This document shows, piece by piece, positions 6,990 to 7,039 of a stretch of 7,039 bases of DNA. Each line of letters starts with the position of its first letter. The stretch's first letter is position 1. Both the position numbers and the translations under genes were made by a program. The notes beneath the pieces were generated by a model. The model was not told where the DNA came from and did no database searches. It saw only the letters and a list, made by a program, of their open reading frames with translations. The stretch covers positions 1-7,039 of the forward strand of contig CAJJTI010000100.1 of assembly GCA_905194705.1 (NCBI GenBank). The letters are read 5' to 3'. Source of the stretch: an uncultured Solobacterium sp. (GTDB lineage Bacteria; Bacillota_I; Bacilli_A; Erysipelotrichales; Erysipelotrichaceae).

Positions 6990-7039
6990 AGGGTCTGCTG
7001 AATTAATTTCGAGTCACAGACAGAGGGTAGCAGACGTAG
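6990..7039. mobile_element. Possible left edge of an inserted element, cut by the window end
   Basis: The sequence changes character at about 6990: it becomes less AT-rich, and the reading frame that matches the transferase family ends abruptly before the expected GES residues. The segment starts GGGTCTGCTGAA, which has the look of an IS terminal repeat. GTCTGCT (6993-6999) is repeated inverted as AGCAGAC (7029-7035). No transposase or far end is visible, so this is a hypothesis resting on the breakpoint and the repeat. Confidence 0.35.

Noticed and set aside
1..7039. tRNA, rRNA or CRISPR array
   Set aside because: No regularly spaced repeats, CCA-type tRNA ends or conserved rRNA segments were seen on either strand.

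Overview
This AT-rich window comes from a member of the Bacteroidota, most likely a Bacteroidales species of the Prevotella/Bacteroides type. The evidence is a PorZ-like component of the type IX secretion system (T9SS), T9SS-type C-terminal sorting tails on two secreted proteins, and weak or absent Shine-Dalgarno sequences at the starts. I could not identify a species.

From the right towards the left, positions 5920 to 1 hold a minus-strand block of four genes whose ends overlap: porZ-like (5920-3905), a secreted CotH-kinase-family protein (3905-2226), a GT-C membrane glycosyltransferase split by a frameshift (2251-964), and an acyltransferase-3 membrane protein (980 to beyond base 1). The overlaps are 1, 26 and 17 bp, so these genes are almost certainly one translationally coupled operon. 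The acyltransferase runs off the left edge and is easy to miss because its stop codon is outside the window.

Positions 5921-6264 form a divergent intergenic region. Within it, 6050-6238 is a 189-bp segment bounded by imperfect inverted repeats and containing several palindromes. It looks like a MITE or IS relic; an invertible promoter segment is a weaker alternative. On the plus strand, 6265-6987 encodes only the N-terminal membrane domain of a phosphoethanolamine-transferase/LTA-synthase-like protein. Its coding potential is lost first by a probable one-base deletion in an A-tract and then by what looks like the edge of an inserted element near 6990.

All five genes fit the cell envelope: surface secretion and attachment (PorZ-like), an exported kinase-like protein, and three enzymes of the kinds that decorate lipid A, LPS or other glycolipids. 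The link between T9SS anchoring and glycolipid modification is an inference from gene order. Two of the five genes are broken, which means either decay at this locus or indel errors in the assembly.
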